NCBI GenBank assembly: GCA_022842785.1
Contig: JALHOW010000003.1
Coordinates: 620,001 to 684,000 of the forward strand
Reading direction: 5' to 3'
DNA from: Hyphomicrobiaceae bacterium
GTDB lineage: Bacteria; Pseudomonadota; Alphaproteobacteria; Rhizobiales; Hyphomicrobiaceae
DNA: 64,000 bases
A model generated the notes under the pieces. The model searched no databases. It saw only the letters and a program-made list of their open reading frames with translations, and was not told the origin of the DNA. The position numbers were made by a program, and so were the translations under genes. This document shows, in pieces, positions 45,798 to 55,086 of the stretch; within the stretch, counting starts at the first letter, position 1, and the number at the start of each line of letters is the position of its first letter.

Positions 45798-46610
45798 TCA
45801 GGCAGGTTTACGGGCAATCGCGATCAGTTCGTCGAGCGTGAAGCCGATCTTGTCGCCATCGAACGTCGGCTTGAGGAACGCTGAGAAGGCACCCTTCGCA
45901 CTCGTCAGCATGGTGCGCAGCTCGGCGACTGTTGCTTCAGGCACCTTCATGGTCTTGCACCATGTCGCGAAGTCCATGGACTTGGGCGCGTGCTCGGTGT
46001 GCACGAGCTGAAGGCCTGCCACGGCGATCTCGCGCGTCCACTCAGCTGTCGGCAGGGCGCGGCCGTGTGAAGGATCGCGCTTTTTCTCGAAGGCATTGTA
46101 CGCATCGGCCGCTGTGGCCAACTCGGCCGCCGCAAAGCCCGGCGTCGTCTCGGCATCCGGCGAGACGTTGTCGACGAGCGCGAACGTACCGCCCGGCTTG
46201 AGCACGCGACGGCTTTCGCGCAGGAATGCCGGAATGTCGGGGAAGTGATGGGGCGCAATGCGGCACGTCACGAGATCGAAGCGCGCATCGGGAAAGGGCA
46301 GGCGCTCGGCATCGGCCGCCGCCGTCGTCATGTTGGCGTAGCCCTTGGATGCGGCGAGCTTGGCCGTCTCCTCCAGCATCTCGGGTGTGAGGTCGCTTGC
46401 GATGACCTCGCGGACGTGCGGCGCAAAGGCGAGTGCCGTATGTCCCGCACCCGTTGCCACATCCAGCACGGCCCAGTCCGCTCCGGGCTTCACGAGATCG
46501 ACGAGCCGCGCGAGGCTCGCCCCCTTGGCGTGCACGACCGACGTTGCATAGGCCGCGGCATTGGCGCCGAACTGCTGCTGGACAAGGGTCTTGGGCGCGA
46601 CTTCAGGCAT
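45798..46610 (-). CDS. class I SAM-dependent methyltransferase
   Basis: A 270-residue UbiE-like methyltransferase. Motif I is 'VLDVATGAGHTALAFAP', with an acidic loop 'VIASDLTPEMLEETAK', 'DAERLPFPDARFDLVTCRI' and 'VLKPGGTFALVDNV'. The substrate is unknown. It is first of three same-strand genes (methyltransferase, methyltransferase-like, PLP enzyme) with gaps of 16 and 18 bp. Confidence 0.88.
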   Translation of the reverse strand: MPEVAPKTLVQQQFGANAAAYATSVVHAKGASLARLVDLVKPGADWAVLDVATGAGHTALAFAPHVREVIASDLTPEMLEETAKLAASKGYANMTTAAADAERLPFPDARFDLVTCRIAPHHFPDIPAFLRESRRVLKPGGTFALVDNVSPDAETTPGFAAAELATAADAYNAFEKKRDPSHGRALPTAEWTREIAVAGLQLVHTEHAPKSMDFATWCKTMKVPEATVAELRTMLTSAKGAFSAFLKPTFDGDKIGFTLDELIAIARKPA

Positions 46611-46687
46611 AGGGTAGCCTCCGTGCGGTCACGAGCGGGCAGGACTATACGCTGTGCGCCATGGCCCGCGAAAGGCGCGATTGTGGC

Positions 46688-47152
46688 CTAGCGGCGTGGC
46701 ACCTCGGGACAGCCCTTGCCCGGCGGACGCCCCATGATCTGGACGGAATAATATTGCGGAGTCTCACCGGGCGCGCGCGCCACGCCGACGCCGATCTGCG
46801 TCACCTTTGACGAGGCCATATTTGCGCGGTGACCCGGCGAATTCTTCCATCCCGTCACGACCGTTCCCGCCAGGGCGCTCGTCGTATAGCCCTTCGGCTC
46901 CCGGCGCCAGGACAGGTTCTCCGAGAGCCAGCAGAAGCGATAGCCCTGGGCCCTTACGCGCGCATCCATGCTGCGGCCGTCCGCCGAATGTGAAAGCGCA
47001 CCCGTCTTCGCGAGATAGGCCGCGTAGGCGCGCGCCGCGGCGGCAAGCTGCTTGTTCGAGGAAAGCGTGCCGAGCTTCTGCTCGCGGCGGAACGCATTCG
47101 TCATCTGGATGATGGCAATTTCGGTCTTCGGCAGATCAGGCAGGGTGGCCAT
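46688..47152 (-). CDS. CAP-domain (SCP-like) protein
   Basis: A 154-residue CAP superfamily protein. 'NAFRREQKLGTLSSNKQL' at the N-terminus, 'GWKNSPGHRANMASSKVTQI' with conserved His, and 'GVGVARAP.....YYSVQIMG' near the end define the domain. Bacterial CAP proteins are usually secreted, but no signal peptide is visible from the start at 47152 or from the longer open frame. Function unknown. Confidence 0.82.
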   Translation of the reverse strand: MATLPDLPKTEIAIIQMTNAFRREQKLGTLSSNKQLAAAARAYAAYLAKTGALSHSADGRSMDARVRAQGYRFCWLSENLSWRREPKGYTTSALAGTVVTGWKNSPGHRANMASSKVTQIGVGVARAPGETPQYYSVQIMGRPPGKGCPEVPRR

Positions 47153-47243
47153 GCGCTCACGCTCGCACGTTACTTGGGACAGACTGGGGACGGGTTGCTT
47201 TGAGGGGTGCCTTCGACGCTCTCGGGACGGTTTGAAGGCAGGA

Positions 47244-47882
47244 TCAGAGCGGGACGAACTGGTTGGTTGCCTCATTCAGGACCGAGAGCTGGCCGGTCGA
47301 GATGTCGAAGTAAGCGCCGTGCAGATCGAGCCGGCCCTTCCCTTCGAGTGTCTGGACGCACGGGAATGTCCGTAGATTGGCCAGCGACACCTTCACGCCT
47401 TCGCGCTCCAGATTGGCGCGCAGCTCCGGCAGAGAACGGCCCGAGCTCTGAGCCAATAGCCGATCGCGCGCGCCGTCCAGCATGGACATCCAGTTGGCGA
47501 TGAACTCCGCCTCCGTCTGCTGGGCTGCATCATGCTCGATGCACGCCCGCACGCCGCCACAGCTCGAATGGCCGATGACCACGATGTGCTTCACGCGCAG
47601 ATTCAGCACCGCGAACTCCAGCGCTGCACTCACACCATGATACTTGCCGTCCGTCTCATAGGGCGGGACGAGGTTCGCAACATTGCGCACCACGAACAGC
47701 TCGCCCGGCATGGCGCTGAACACCGCTTCGGGCTCGACCCGACTGTCACAACAGCTCACGACCATGACCTCGGGGTTCTGCCCGTGACTGGCGAGCTGCT
47801 CGTAGTCGTCCTGGTGCGGGATGAAGTGGCGCAGCTTGAACCGCCGATAGCGGTCAGCGAGATGATCGGGAAAATAGCTCAT
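47244..47882 (-). CDS. beta-class carbonic anhydrase
   Basis: A 212-residue zinc enzyme that interconverts CO2 and bicarbonate. Zinc ligands appear as 'SCCDSRVEPEA' (Cys, Asp-Arg pair) and 'GHSSCGGV' (His, Cys). Length is typical of the bacterial type. It is divergent from the tandem-AAA gene and the second carbonic-anhydrase-type gene in the window, unrelated to the gamma-class one at 24526. Confidence 0.94.
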   Translation of the reverse strand: MSYFPDHLADRYRRFKLRHFIPHQDDYEQLASHGQNPEVMVVSCCDSRVEPEAVFSAMPGELFVVRNVANLVPPYETDGKYHGVSAALEFAVLNLRVKHIVVIGHSSCGGVRACIEHDAAQQTEAEFIANWMSMLDGARDRLLAQSSGRSLPELRANLEREGVKVSLANLRTFPCVQTLEGKGRLDLHGAYFDISTGQLSVLNEATNQFVPL

Positions 47883-48102
47883 GCGACTCCCATGGTGAGG
47901 GTTGCCGTCAAGGTTGTATCGGCGGGCTCGGAGCCCATTCTCGGCAAGAAATGGCTGGTGCAGCGCACAAGCGCAAGCAGAACTTGCCTGTTTGGGGCCT
48001 AACCAGCTTGCCCAACAGCCACATTGCCGTTCTGCGGCCCACGCCCTAGCCTAACCTGGGCACATTCACGCATTTCCAGCGAGCGGCACGGGCCAACACT
48101 TC

Positions 48103-50154
48103 ATGAGCATCATTACCGACATCGAGCGCGGTCTCATTGCGCGCTACCTTACCCGTCTGCTCGTCCGGCAGGATCTGACGCTGCGTTCTGCGCGCAATCT
48201 CCTCGTCTGGCTCAACGAGCGCTCGGATGTCCTGAGCCTGCCGCTGCCACCGCCCCTCGTCGAAGCGCTCGGCGGCTATATGGCCTACAAGCCCGCCGAG
48301 TTCGAGAAGGCCTGGACGAAGCACAAGGATGCCGTGGTCGTCAGCCTCGACCGCGCCGCCAAGGAAACGCCGCGCCCCGAGCCCATGGCGACGAACGTCG
48401 AGCGCCTCGTCGAGGCTCTGGGCCTGCCCCACGCCGCTTGGCGCCTGCTCGGCTTGTTCGCCTGCTCGACGCGTTTCGAGCAGGTGCAGTACCTCGCAAA
48501 TTCGGCCGCCGACTACTGCGGGCCCATGACGCGCGCCGTCTCGCTCCTTTGTGACGTGCACCCGCGCGCCACGGAGGAGCTGCTTGCGCCCGGCGGCGAG
48601 TTGGTCGCAGCGGGTTTGCTGCAGGTCCGCGACCAGAGCACGGCGCTCGCGGGCTACGATGCGCGCTTCGCCATTCCCTCGCGCGTCAATGCCTGCCTCG
48701 AGCGCACGTTCAGCTCGTTCGAGGAAATGCGCAACGCCCTGCTCGGCGAACCGCTGATCTCGTCCGTCACCATGGAGGACTACGAGCACGTCACAGCCGA
48801 CCGCGATCTCATTGCCGGCGTTCTGCGCGGTGCCGTCGACAGCAATGCGGCCGGCGTCAACATCTTGCTCTATGGCCCACCTGGCTCTGGCAAGACGGAG
48901 CTCGCCAAAGTCGCCGCACAGGCTGCCGGTGCGGCGCTTTTTGCGGCGGGAGAAGGCGCGTCGGGCGACGGCGAGTCCAACCGCGCAGAGCGGCTCGCCG
49001 ATATCAGCTTCTCACAGCGGCTTCTCGGCAGCCACAAGCGCACGGCCCTGCTCTTCGACGAGATGGAGGATGTAGCCGTCCACCTCATCAACCGCGGCGG
49101 GTCGAAGGTTTATCTCAATCGCCTTCTCGAGACGAACCCGGTTCCGATCATCTGGACGTCGAACGAGCTGCAGAACATCGACCCCGCACTGCTGAGACGC
49201 ATGACGCTCGCCATCGAACTGAAGCGTCCGCCAGCAGTTCAGCGCCAGCGCATTCTCGAGCGTCTTGCCGAACGCATGGATCTGAAGCTCTCGACCAGCG
49301 AGGCCGAAGCGCTCGCGCGTCGTCTCGATGCGACACCCGCGATCTACGAAAACGCGCTCAAGGCCGCGAAGCTCTCGGGCGGCGGCGCGGAGGCCATCGA
49401 GCGCGCCGCGCTCGGCATCGTCCGCGCAGTCTCCGGCGTCGTCGCGCGCAAGGCCGGCGCAATTCCGGATTTCGATCCGCTGCTCGTGTGCTCGGACCAG
49501 GATCTTTCCGCCCTGGCGGAGCGACTGGTCAGCGCACAGGCGCGCGCGTTCTCGATTTGCCTTTCAGGGCCACCCGGCACGGGAAAGTCGGCGTTCGCGC
49601 GCTATCTCGCCCGCCGCCTCGGTCTCGAATTCACCCAAAAGCGTGCGTCGGACATCCTCGGCCCCTATCTCGGCGAGACTGAGCGCCATATCGCGAATGC
49701 CTTCGAGGAAGCGCGCGAGGCGAACGCCATGTTGGTCTTCGACGAAGCGGATAGCCTGCTGCTCGACCGTCGTGACGCTACGCGGTCCTGGGAGATCACG
49801 CAGGTCAATGAAATGCTGACCTGGATGGAAGATCATCCGCTGCCCGTCTGCTTCACCACGAACTTCATGGAGCGCGTCGACACGGCATCACTGCGGCGCT
49901 TCACCTTCCAGGTCGTTCTGAGCTACCTCGACAAGCCGGGTCTGCGCCGCGCCTGGCAAATGTTCTTCGGCTCGGATCGCATTCCGCCGGAAGCGGCCGG
50001 CATCGCCAATCTCACGCCGGGCGACTTCGCCAAGGCGCGCAAGCAGGCGGAAGTGCTCGGCGTGCTCGAGAACCCCGCGCGCCTTGCCGAGATCATGGCT
50101 GACATCAGCCGCTCGAAGCCCGACGCGCGCGGAAGCATGGGGTTTGTGAGGTAG
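48103..50154 (+). CDS. tandem AAA+ ATPase of unknown function
   Basis: A 683-residue protein with an N-terminal domain of about 225 residues, possibly winged-helix-like, and two AAA modules. The first has Walker A 'GPPGSGKT' (258-265), Walker B 'LLFDE' (316-320) and an Arg pair at 365-366. The second has 'GPPGTGKS' (489-496), 'LVFDE' (544-548) and Arg at 598-599. Both look catalytically competent. No nuclease, protease or membrane part is seen. It ends 5 bp before the converging KilA-N/DinD-type gene. A remodelling ATPase is likely; the target is unknown. Confidence 0.82.
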   Translation: MSIITDIERGLIARYLTRLLVRQDLTLRSARNLLVWLNERSDVLSLPLPPPLVEALGGYMAYKPAEFEKAWTKHKDAVVVSLDRAAKETPRPEPMATNVERLVEALGLPHAAWRLLGLFACSTRFEQVQYLANSAADYCGPMTRAVSLLCDVHPRATEELLAPGGELVAAGLLQVRDQSTALAGYDARFAIPSRVNACLERTFSSFEEMRNALLGEPLISSVTMEDYEHVTADRDLIAGVLRGAVDSNAAGVNILLYGPPGSGKTELAKVAAQAAGAALFAAGEGASGDGESNRAERLADISFSQRLLGSHKRTALLFDEMEDVAVHLINRGGSKVYLNRLLETNPVPIIWTSNELQNIDPALLRRMTLAIELKRPPAVQRQRILERLAERMDLKLSTSEAEALARRLDATPAIYENALKAAKLSGGGAEAIERAALGIVRAVSGVVARKAGAIPDFDPLLVCSDQDLSALAERLVSAQARAFSICLSGPPGTGKSAFARYLARRLGLEFTQKRASDILGPYLGETERHIANAFEEAREANAMLVFDEADSLLLDRRDATRSWEITQVNEMLTWMEDHPLPVCFTTNFMERVDTASLRRFTFQVVLSYLDKPGLRRAWQMFFGSDRIPPEAAGIANLTPGDFAKARKQAEVLGVLENPARLAEIMADISRSKPDARGSMGFVR

Positions 50155-50159
50155 GCGCT

Positions 50160-51050
50160 CTACTTCTTAGGCGGCCTCTTTGGCAGGGCCTTGGGCTCGT
50201 CACGGCGAGCAATTTTTACGCGCTTTTCTGCTTCCTTGATATGTTCAAGAGCCGGCTCGTCCTCGGGCATCGTCCCCCCGAGATCCTTGATTGTCTGTCG
50301 AACAGCGGATCCGACCTCGCGGTGCGCATCATTGGCAGCAGACTGGCCTTTGATACCTTCACGCTTCAACTTCGCAGCGGCCTGCGTGGCCTTGAAGTAG
50401 TTGGCCGCAAGTTCTTCGTGCCCAGCATGGTCAAGATGATGGGCGTCGTCGGGCAGGCTTTTGTGTTTCAGCAGCTGCGCCTTGGTCCGACCACCATATA
50501 GGCCGCTCAATCCTGCTCCGTTGTAGGCCTCGAAGTTCCTGACACCTGCGTCCTTGGCTGCGCCCGCGGACATCTTGTTGTGACTACGAACCAACTGGCG
50601 AAGCTTGACGCGGAGTTCATCGTACTCAGCTTGCTCGGTCAGCCCCTCGATGATCTCAAGGGCCAGTGTTACGTCATGCGCGCGGAAACGAAGGAACGTC
50701 TCGCGCACCTCGACGCCGAGGTCTGGGGCCAGATACTCCGCGTAATCGAGCGCCAGAACGGGATGGGCGAAGGTTCGCGCTCTTACGCCCCTACCGACAC
50801 TGTAGTATGTTGGAAACGCTTCGCTTTTGCTTGAATTGGGGAAATTTTCCCCAATTCGATTTCGCAAGGCGTCGTCCAGCGCCTTCGCTCGCTTACTAGG
50901 ATACCAGTCTCGTGATCGCCGATTCACGGGCTCTCCGGCAAGTCTCCAGAGGTCATTCAGGCAAATATTGCCGTGCTCGTCTACGGCAACTTGCACTCCG
51001 CGAAGTATGAGTTCTGAAGGCGGCGGGCCTGATGCGGAATCGCTGTTCAT
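50160..51050 (-). CDS. KilA-N domain protein with DinD-like C-terminus
   Basis: A 296-residue protein. Residues about 15-125 match a KilA-N DNA-binding domain of phage type ('ICLNDLWRLAG', 'ARTFAHPVLALDYAEYLAP'). Residues about 170-275 match the DNA-damage-inducible protein D: 'YNGAGLSGLYGG', 'HEELAANYFKATQ' and 'DLGGTMPEDEPALEHIK'. E. coli DinD is an SOS gene product that dismantles RecA filaments. No GTTC-N7-GTTC box precedes this gene. Base composition is less GC-rich than the flanks, suggesting acquisition with phage-related DNA. Confidence 0.8.
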   Translation of the reverse strand: MNSDSASGPPPSELILRGVQVAVDEHGNICLNDLWRLAGEPVNRRSRDWYPSKRAKALDDALRNRIGENFPNSSKSEAFPTYYSVGRGVRARTFAHPVLALDYAEYLAPDLGVEVRETFLRFRAHDVTLALEIIEGLTEQAEYDELRVKLRQLVRSHNKMSAGAAKDAGVRNFEAYNGAGLSGLYGGRTKAQLLKHKSLPDDAHHLDHAGHEELAANYFKATQAAAKLKREGIKGQSAANDAHREVGSAVRQTIKDLGGTMPEDEPALEHIKEAEKRVKIARRDEPKALPKRPPKK

Positions 51051-51108
51051 GCTGACATATTACCATGTTCAGCCGACCGTGCGAAGCACCGCGCAGCAAT
51101 TCAAAGCC

Positions 51109-52818
51109 TCACACCTTCACATCCAGCTGTGAGACCATCACGCGCACGACGGACTTCTTGCCCCACACCTGATCGACCGACGATCTGACCGCGCGGCGCA
51201 CCGCCTCGCGCACCATCTCCACATCGCTTCGGCGCTTGGGTGGAATGCTCTCGATCGTCCCTTCGACGACATCGAGCACCATGTCCTCCATGGCACCGCC
51301 GCCCGGGCGCTCGGAGGGAATGCCCTCCATGACCACCTCGGGACCGTCGAGCATCTTGCCGTTCCGCGACAGCACGAGCGAGACGACGATGACGCCGACG
51401 AAGGCGAGCTTGCGCCGTTCGCGAATGCACATGTCCTCGGCGCTGATCAGTAGATTGCCATCGCGATAAATGCGCCCGACGGGCACGTCGTCGATGATTG
51501 CCGGACGCCCCGGCGCGAGCGCGACCACTTCGCCATTGATCGCGACCAACACCTCCTTGATGCCGGCGGCCCGCGCAAGTTTCGCGTGCTCCGCAAGGTG
51601 GCGCATCTCACCGTGCATGGGCACGACCATCCTCGGCTTCAACAGGCCGTAGAGCTGCTTCAGCTCATCGCGCCGCGGATGGCCGGTGACATGGACGAGC
51701 GCCTCGTTATCCGTCACGAGATCAGCGCCCATGCGCACGAGCGCATTCTGAATGCGGCCCACGCTCTTCTCATTCCCCGGGATCGTGCGCGAGGAGAAGA
51801 TGACGAGATCGCCCTTTGCAATCGAAATATCGGGGTGCGCATTCTCGGCGATACGTGCAAGCGCCGCGCGCGGCTCGCCCTGGCTGCCTGTGACGAGCGC
51901 CACGACCTCGTTGCGGCGAAAGTCGCCGATGCGCTGCTGGTCGGCGTATGCGAAATCTGCGGGCAGATAGCCTGTCTCGATGCCAACCTGAATAATGCGG
52001 TGCAGTGCCCGACCCGCCACCACGAGGCGCCGCCCCGCAGCGCGCGTCGCATTCGCCACAGCCAGCACGCGCGCGACGTTCGACGCGAACGTCGTCACGA
52101 TCACGCACTGCTCGGCCTTCTTGATGATGCTCGCGATAGAGGCCGCGACTTCCTCCTCCGAGGGCGAGCGGCCATCACGCATGGCATTCGTCGAGTCGCA
52201 GATGAGCGCGAGCACGCCCTCCTCGCCGATCTCCTTGTAGCGCTTCTCGTCGGGCGGCAGACCGACGCCCGGCGCGTGATCGAGCTTCCAGTCACCCGTG
52301 TGATAGACGAGACCATGCGGCGTGCGGATGGCGAGGCCGTTCGGCTCCGGAATCGAGTGTGCCTGATTGACAAACTCGATCGAGAACGGGCCGACATCGA
52401 ATGTCGAGCCAAGCGCGATCTCGTGAATCGGGATCTTGAGCTTGCCGCCCGTCTGCTCGGCAATCTTGGTCTTGAGCAGCGTCGCCGTAAATGGCGTCGC
52501 GTAGACGGGTACTTTGATCCGCGGCCAAAGTTCGATGATCGCACCGAAGTGGTCCTCGTGTGCGTGCGTCAGCACGAGGCCGCACAGATCCTTCGCACGG
52601 CTCTCGATGAACTTGAGGTCCGGCATGATGACGTCGACGCCGGGATCGAACTCACCCTCCGGGAAGGTAATGCCGAGATCGACCATGAGCCACTTGCGCG
52701 ACTTCTCCGCCCCGAGGCCGTAGAGATAGCAATTCATGCCGATCTCGCCGAGCCCACCGAGCGCAAGGAAGATGAGTTCGCTCTCGCCTTTGGATTCCGA
52801 TGCCCGCGTGCGTGCCAT
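51109..52818 (-). CDS. rnj: ribonuclease J
   Basis: A 569-residue metallo-beta-lactamase/beta-CASP RNase. The metal motif 'LTHAHEDHFGAI' is near residue 83, and 'DSTNAMRDGRSPSE' and 'LVTGSQGEPRAALARIA' belong to the beta-CASP part. It works as an endonuclease and 5'-3' exonuclease in rRNA maturation and mRNA decay. It ends the nuo-birA-rnj series, with birA 9 bp upstream. Confidence 0.95.
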   Translation of the reverse strand: MARTRASESKGESELIFLALGGLGEIGMNCYLYGLGAEKSRKWLMVDLGITFPEGEFDPGVDVIMPDLKFIESRAKDLCGLVLTHAHEDHFGAIIELWPRIKVPVYATPFTATLLKTKIAEQTGGKLKIPIHEIALGSTFDVGPFSIEFVNQAHSIPEPNGLAIRTPHGLVYHTGDWKLDHAPGVGLPPDEKRYKEIGEEGVLALICDSTNAMRDGRSPSEEEVAASIASIIKKAEQCVIVTTFASNVARVLAVANATRAAGRRLVVAGRALHRIIQVGIETGYLPADFAYADQQRIGDFRRNEVVALVTGSQGEPRAALARIAENAHPDISIAKGDLVIFSSRTIPGNEKSVGRIQNALVRMGADLVTDNEALVHVTGHPRRDELKQLYGLLKPRMVVPMHGEMRHLAEHAKLARAAGIKEVLVAINGEVVALAPGRPAIIDDVPVGRIYRDGNLLISAEDMCIRERRKLAFVGVIVVSLVLSRNGKMLDGPEVVMEGIPSERPGGGAMEDMVLDVVEGTIESIPPKRRSDVEMVREAVRRAVRSSVDQVWGKKSVVRVMVSQLDVKV

Positions 52819-52827
52819 TGTGTGTCC

Positions 52828-53601
52828 TCAGGCCTGCCGCGACGGCAGCACGGCGACATCGCCGAATGTGAAACGACGGCGCCCCGCGACCGGCAGGTCG
52901 ATCAACAGCGCACCATCATGGTCGAGCCCTGCAAAGGCGCCGGTGACCGGTCCTTCCTGCGTCTTGACCTCGAGCGTGCGCCCAATCGGCATGGCGCGCT
53001 CGGCCCAAGCGGCGCGAATTGCGCCGAAACCAGTGCCCGCAGACCAGATGGACAGCCAGTGCGCCATGCGCCCGACAAGCGCATCGAGAACCATGCGCGC
53101 GTCGCCCGCATATGCGTGCGACGCGAGATACGTGACGGCGCGGTCCGTGACAGGCGGCGCGCTCACCACATTGATGCCAATACCAATCAGCGAGAGGGTC
53201 TCCGATCCATAGTTGCCGGATTCGATGAGGATGCCGGACACCTTGGCACCGTCGATCAATACGTCGTTCGGCCATTTCAGTTCCACGCGGCCCGCAAACT
53301 GTGCGCCGAGGCACTCTGCAACGGCATCGTAGGTGGCAACACCTGCCACAAGCGACAGTTCCGGCAACTGCGCGAGTGTGCTGCCCGGCGCAAACAACAG
53401 CGTTGCCGCGACATTGCCCTCGCTCGCCTCGACCCAGGCGCGCCCCGAACGACCCTTGCCTGCCGTCTGGCGCCGCGTTGCAATCCAGATAGGCCCGCGC
53501 TCGCCACCGGCAGCGCGCCGCTGCGCCTCGTCGTTCGTGGAGCCGACCTCGTCGAGGAGCTCAACCGGCGGCACGACACTCGATGAAGGCCGATCCGGCA
53601 T
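52828..53601 (-). CDS. birA: biotin--[acetyl-CoA-carboxylase] ligase
   Basis: A 257-residue class I biotin protein ligase with no N-terminal repressor helix-turn-helix. 'EVGSTNDEA', the biotinyl-AMP loop 'RQTAGKGRSGRAW' and 'LKWPNDVLIDGAKVSGILIE' are conserved. It attaches biotin to carboxylases. Start 53601 lies 8 bp from nuoN, matching the nuoN-birA-rnj order of many Hyphomicrobiales. Confidence 0.95.
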   Translation of the reverse strand: MPDRPSSSVVPPVELLDEVGSTNDEAQRRAAGGERGPIWIATRRQTAGKGRSGRAWVEASEGNVAATLLFAPGSTLAQLPELSLVAGVATYDAVAECLGAQFAGRVELKWPNDVLIDGAKVSGILIESGNYGSETLSLIGIGINVVSAPPVTDRAVTYLASHAYAGDARMVLDALVGRMAHWLSIWSAGTGFGAIRAAWAERAMPIGRTLEVKTQEGPVTGAFAGLDHDGALLIDLPVAGRRRFTFGDVAVLPSRQA

Positions 53602-53609
53602 CCGCGCTC

Positions 53610-55058
53610 CTAGAACAGCGTGCGTGCTGCTGCTGCGGCCGCCTCGACGAGAGGCGATGAAATGATGGGCAGGACGAAGGCGATGACAAGCACCATGGCC
53701 ACCCACTGCACGGCCCGCTCCTTGGGAAGCGTGGGCTCGAACGGCGCGCGAGCGTCATCGAAGAACATCAGCTTCACGATGCGCAGATAGTAGTAGGAGC
53801 CAACCACGCTCGCGAGCACGCCAATCACTGCGAGCGTGTAGAGCTCCGCCTTGATCGCCGCCATGAACACATAGAGCTTGGCGAAGAAACCGGCGAGCGG
53901 CGGAATGCCGGCCATCGAGAACATGAACATGGCCATGGCAAAGGCCATCGGCAGGTTCGTCTTGGAGAGGCCGGCCAGCTCGCTGATGTCCTCGATGGCT
54001 GCCCCGTCGCGACGCATGGCGAGGATGACCGCGAACGCGCCGAGCGTCATCACGACGTAGATCGCCATGTAGATGAGCACGCCCTGCACGCCCTCGACGG
54101 TGCCGGCCGCGAGACCGACGAGCGCATAGCCCATGTTCGCAATCGAGGAGTACGCCATCAGCCGCTTGATATTCGTTTGTCGGATGGCGGCAAAGGCACC
54201 GAGCAGCATGGACGCAATGGCGAGGAACACGACGATCTGCTGCCACTGCGGCTGGATGCCCGAGAACACCGACACGACGACGCGGATGAAGAGCGCCATC
54301 GCCGCGACCTTCGGCGCGGAAGCGAAGAACGCCGTCACCGGTGTCGGCGCGCCTTCGTAGACGTCCGGCGTCCACATATGGAAGGGCACGGCCGAGATCT
54401 TGAAAGCAACGCCGACGAGCAGGAAGACAAGGCCGAAGATCAGCAGAAGATCGCGCCCCGCGCCCTGGGCGCGCGCAGCAGCCGCAATGGCCTCGAAGCT
54501 CGTGCTTCCGGCAAAGCCGTAGAGCAGGGATGCGCCGTAGAGCAGCATCCCCGAGGAGAGTGCACCAAGCACGAAGTACTTGAGGCCGGCCTCGCTCGAG
54601 CGCGTCGAGTCGCGCCGGAAGGCCGCGACGACATAGAGCGCGAGGCTCTGCAGCTCGAGGCCGAGATAAAGCGAGATGAGGTCGTTCGCCGAGACCATCA
54701 TCATCATGCCGGTCGCAGCCAGCAGAACGAGAACGGGATACTCGAACTTGAGGGCCTTGCGCTCGGCCATCTCGTCGAAGGAGAGCACCAGCGCGCCCGC
54801 CGCGCCAATAAGCACGACGATCTTCATGAAGCGCCCGAAAGGATCGACGATGAAGGCCCCGTCGAAGAGCCGCACCGTGCTCGCCCCCTGCAGCACGGCA
54901 AAACCCGCGGCAAGCAGCACGGCAATGGCGAGCCACATGATGCGGCTGGCTTCATCCTGCGTTTCAGGACGGAACACCCCGAACATGAGGAGTGCCATGG
55001 CGCCGATCGCGAGGATCAGCTCCGGGAGCATCGGGGCGTAGACGGCGAGGGCGGACAT
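53610..55058 (-). CDS. nuoN: NADH-quinone oxidoreductase subunit N
   Basis: A 482-residue antiporter-like membrane subunit of complex I with about 14 transmembrane helices. The trans-membrane lysine and glutamate residues of the Mrp-type fold are in place ('[20 protein letters not shown]', '[12 protein letters not shown]'). It belongs to the proton-pumping arm. It is the last nuo gene of the series, 28 bp after nuoM. Confidence 0.96.
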   Translation of the reverse strand: MSALAVYAPMLPELILAIGAMALLMFGVFRPETQDEASRIMWLAIAVLLAAGFAVLQGASTVRLFDGAFIVDPFGRFMKIVVLIGAAGALVLSFDEMAERKALKFEYPVLVLLAATGMMMMVSANDLISLYLGLELQSLALYVVAAFRRDSTRSSEAGLKYFVLGALSSGMLLYGASLLYGFAGSTSFEAIAAAARAQGAGRDLLLIFGLVFLLVGVAFKISAVPFHMWTPDVYEGAPTPVTAFFASAPKVAAMALFIRVVVSVFSGIQPQWQQIVVFLAIASMLLGAFAAIRQTNIKRLMAYSSIANMGYALVGLAAGTVEGVQGVLIYMAIYVVMTLGAFAVILAMRRDGAAIEDISELAGLSKTNLPMAFAMAMFMFSMAGIPPLAGFFAKLYVFMAAIKAELYTLAVIGVLASVVGSYYYLRIVKLMFFDDARAPFEPTLPKERAVQWVAMVLVIAFVLPIISSPLVEAAAAAARTLF

Positions 55059-55086
55059 CTGAAAAGCGATCCTATCTCAGGTGTGC

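Noticed and set aside
44177-45841. Forward frame of 554 codons
   Set aside because: Antisense to the PLP enzyme with its intact lysine motif. Composition is His/Arg/Asp-rich, as expected from reverse reading.
51586-53586. Forward frame of 666 codons, the longest shadow in the window
   Set aside because: Runs antisense through both rnj and birA, whose active-site motifs are complete; the product has none.
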